Shown here piece by piece: positions 5,145 to 6,220 of a stretch of 6,220 bases of DNA. Location: positions 1 through 6,220 of the forward strand of contig JAFAOZ010000290.1 in the NCBI GenBank assembly GCA_019247395.1, given 5' to 3'. How positions within the stretch are numbered: the stretch's first letter is position 1; every line of letters starts with the position of its first letter. A program made the translations under genes and the position numbers. Source of the stretch: Vulcanimicrobiota bacterium (GTDB lineage Bacteria > Vulcanimicrobiota > Vulcanimicrobiia > Vulcanimicrobiales > Vulcanimicrobiaceae). The notes under the pieces are model-generated. The model had not been told where the DNA came from. It saw only the letters and a list, made by a program, of their open reading frames with translations, and made no database searches.

Positions 5145-6220
5145 GAAGTCCCAGCGCGACCATCATGTCAAGACCAACTTGGAGTGCGCGCTCATCGATG
5201 TCGAAGTGGGCGCTGTGATGCGGCTCGCGGGCGTTCTCGCCGCGCGCGCCGATCAAAAAATAGGCTCCCGGGCGCTGCTGCTGCATGAACGACATATCCT
5301 CCGACCACATGACGATCTCGTGCGGATCGACGACGTTGCCGGCGCCGGCGACGGCTTGCGCAACCTGGCGCACGATCGCATTGATGACCGCATCGTTGAC
5401 CGTCACCGGATAGACCCAGTGATATTGAAAACGATACTCGAGCCGCATCGCGCTGCAGAGCCCGGCCGTCAAGCGTTCGATGCGTTCCGGCAACTCCTTA
5501 CGGACGCTCTCATCGAAGGCGCGCACCGTCCCTTGGAGCGCCGCGCGTTCCGGGATGACGTTAAAGGTCGTGCCGGAATGGAGCGAACCGACCGTCACCA
5601 CGACGGGCTGACGCGGAGCGACTTCACGGCCGGCAATCGTCTGCAGCAGCAGAACGAGCTGCGCCGCGCCGACGACTGGATCGACGGCCTTGTCGGGCAT
5701 CGCGCCGTGGCCGCCCTTTCCGATGAGCTCGATATCGAACCGGTCGGACGATGCGAAGAACGCACCGTCGCGAACGCCGATTTTGCCGGCCTCGAGCCCG
5801 CTATAGAGATGCAGTGCGAACGTGCGATCGACGTGGGGATTCTCGAGCGCCCCATCGTCGATCATCAACTTGTTGCCCGAGTGTCCTTCTTCGCCCGGTT
5901 GAAAGCAGAACACCAATGTTCCATGCACCTCGTCGCGACGCGATGCCAGTACGCGCGCAGCCGACAGTAGAATCGCCATGTGGCCGTTGTGACCGCAGGC
6001 GTGCATCACACCATCGTTGACCGACCGGTACGAAACGTCGTTGAGCTCCTGCACCGGCAAACCGTCCATATCTGCGCGTAAGAGCGTTACCGGACCCGGC
6101 TTGCCGCCGCGTAGCGTCGCCAGGATGCCCGTCTTCCCGACGTGCGTGCGAATTTCGTCAATCCCGAAACCATGCAGCTCGCGTTGGATGAACGCCGCGG
6201 TTTTATGCTCCTCAAGCGAC
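5137..6220 (-). CDS. M20-family metallo-amidohydrolase (N-acyl amino acid / hippurate / IAA-conjugate hydrolase type), 5' end cut by window edge
   Basis: Enzymes of this family (peptidase M20D) use two metal ions to cut the amide of N-acyl amino acids such as hippurate, N-acetyl amino acids or auxin conjugates. The frame is open to the right edge and starts SLEEHKTAAF, which in relatives lies about 20-30 residues in, so the true start is outside; the internal ATG at 6069 is not it. The 360 visible residues (S=1 at base 6219) show RADMDGLPVQE (48-58), HACGHNGH (73-80) with metal ligands C75 and H77, QPGEEG (107-112) with E110 as likely base and E111 as ligand, LHLYSG with ligand H137, the lid-domain GGHGAMPDKAVDP (169-181), SEDMSFM (256-262), and PHHSAHFD (333-340) with the last ligand His. 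Relatives usually read CGHDGH; here residue 78 is Asn. The gene overlaps the oxidoreductase start by 8 bases. The exact substrate cannot be told. Confidence 0.92.
   Translation of the reverse strand, partial: SLEEHKTAAFIQRELHGFGIDEIRTHVGKTGILATLRGGKPGPVTLLRADMDGLPVQELNDVSYRSVNDGVMHACGHNGHMAILLSAARVLASRRDEVHGTLVFCFQPGEEGHSGNKLMIDDGALENPHVDRTFALHLYSGLEAGKIGVRDGAFFASSDRFDIELIGKGGHGAMPDKAVDPVVGAAQLVLLLQTIAGREVAPRQPVVVTVGSLHSGTTFNVIPERAALQGTVRAFDESVRKELPERIERLTAGLCSAMRLEYRFQYHWVYPVTVNDAVINAIVRQVAQAVAGAGNVVDPHEIVMWSEDMSFMQQQRPGAYFLIGARGENAREPHHSAHFDIDERALQVGLDMMVALGLHE

Noticed and set aside
5032..5970. Long plus-strand frame of 312 codons
   Set aside because: It is antisense to the M20 amidohydrolase and the oxidoreductase start; both have clear family motifs, while this frame is arginine- and aspartate-rich with no family motif.
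5137..6069. Amidohydrolase beginning at the internal ATG at 6069
   Set aside because: In-frame sequence continues upstream to the window edge with conserved family residues (EEHKTAAF, LLRAD), so this ATG is internal.

Overview
The window is densely coding: about 98% of it falls in five convincing protein genes, four on the minus strand and one on the plus strand. All are metabolic enzymes of well-known families. GC content is roughly 60% by eye, third codon positions are GC-rich, and there are no mobile elements, RNA genes, CRISPR arrays or long repeats. An electron-transfer-flavoprotein:quinone oxidoreductase and an O2-using glycine oxidase suggest an aerobic or facultative, respiring bacterium. 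I cannot place the phylum from this sequence alone.

Layout from left to right. Bases 1-1093 (minus) hold a ThiO-type glycine oxidase whose last few residues lie off the left edge. It starts with GTG one base after the stop of the next gene. Bases 1095-2747 (minus) hold a complete ETF-quinone oxidoreductase with its C-terminal 4Fe-4S domain. Bases 2748-2837 form a short divergent intergenic region with candidate promoter elements for both directions and a possible 28-residue minus-strand ORF that ends 5 bases before the ETF-QO start. Bases 2838-3884 (plus) hold a complete PLP-dependent low-specificity L-threonine aldolase. After a 12-base convergent gap, bases 3897-5144 (minus) hold a NAD(P)/FAD-dependent oxidoreductase of the NirB/rubredoxin-reductase type. 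Its start overlaps by 8 bases the end of an M20-family metallo-amidohydrolase (5137-6220, minus) whose N-terminus lies off the right edge.

The genes share a loose theme of amino-acid breakdown and flavin redox chemistry. The amidohydrolase would free amino acids from N-acyl conjugates, the aldolase makes glycine from threonine, glycine oxidase consumes glycine, and ETF-QO passes electrons from ETF-linked dehydrogenases to quinone. A concerted pathway is inference; only the two minus-strand gene pairs have spacing that argues for co-expression. I do not see a clearly new biological system. The points most worth a second look are the divergent region at 2748-2850, unusual residues in two enzyme motifs, and an excess of the palindrome CGATCG.
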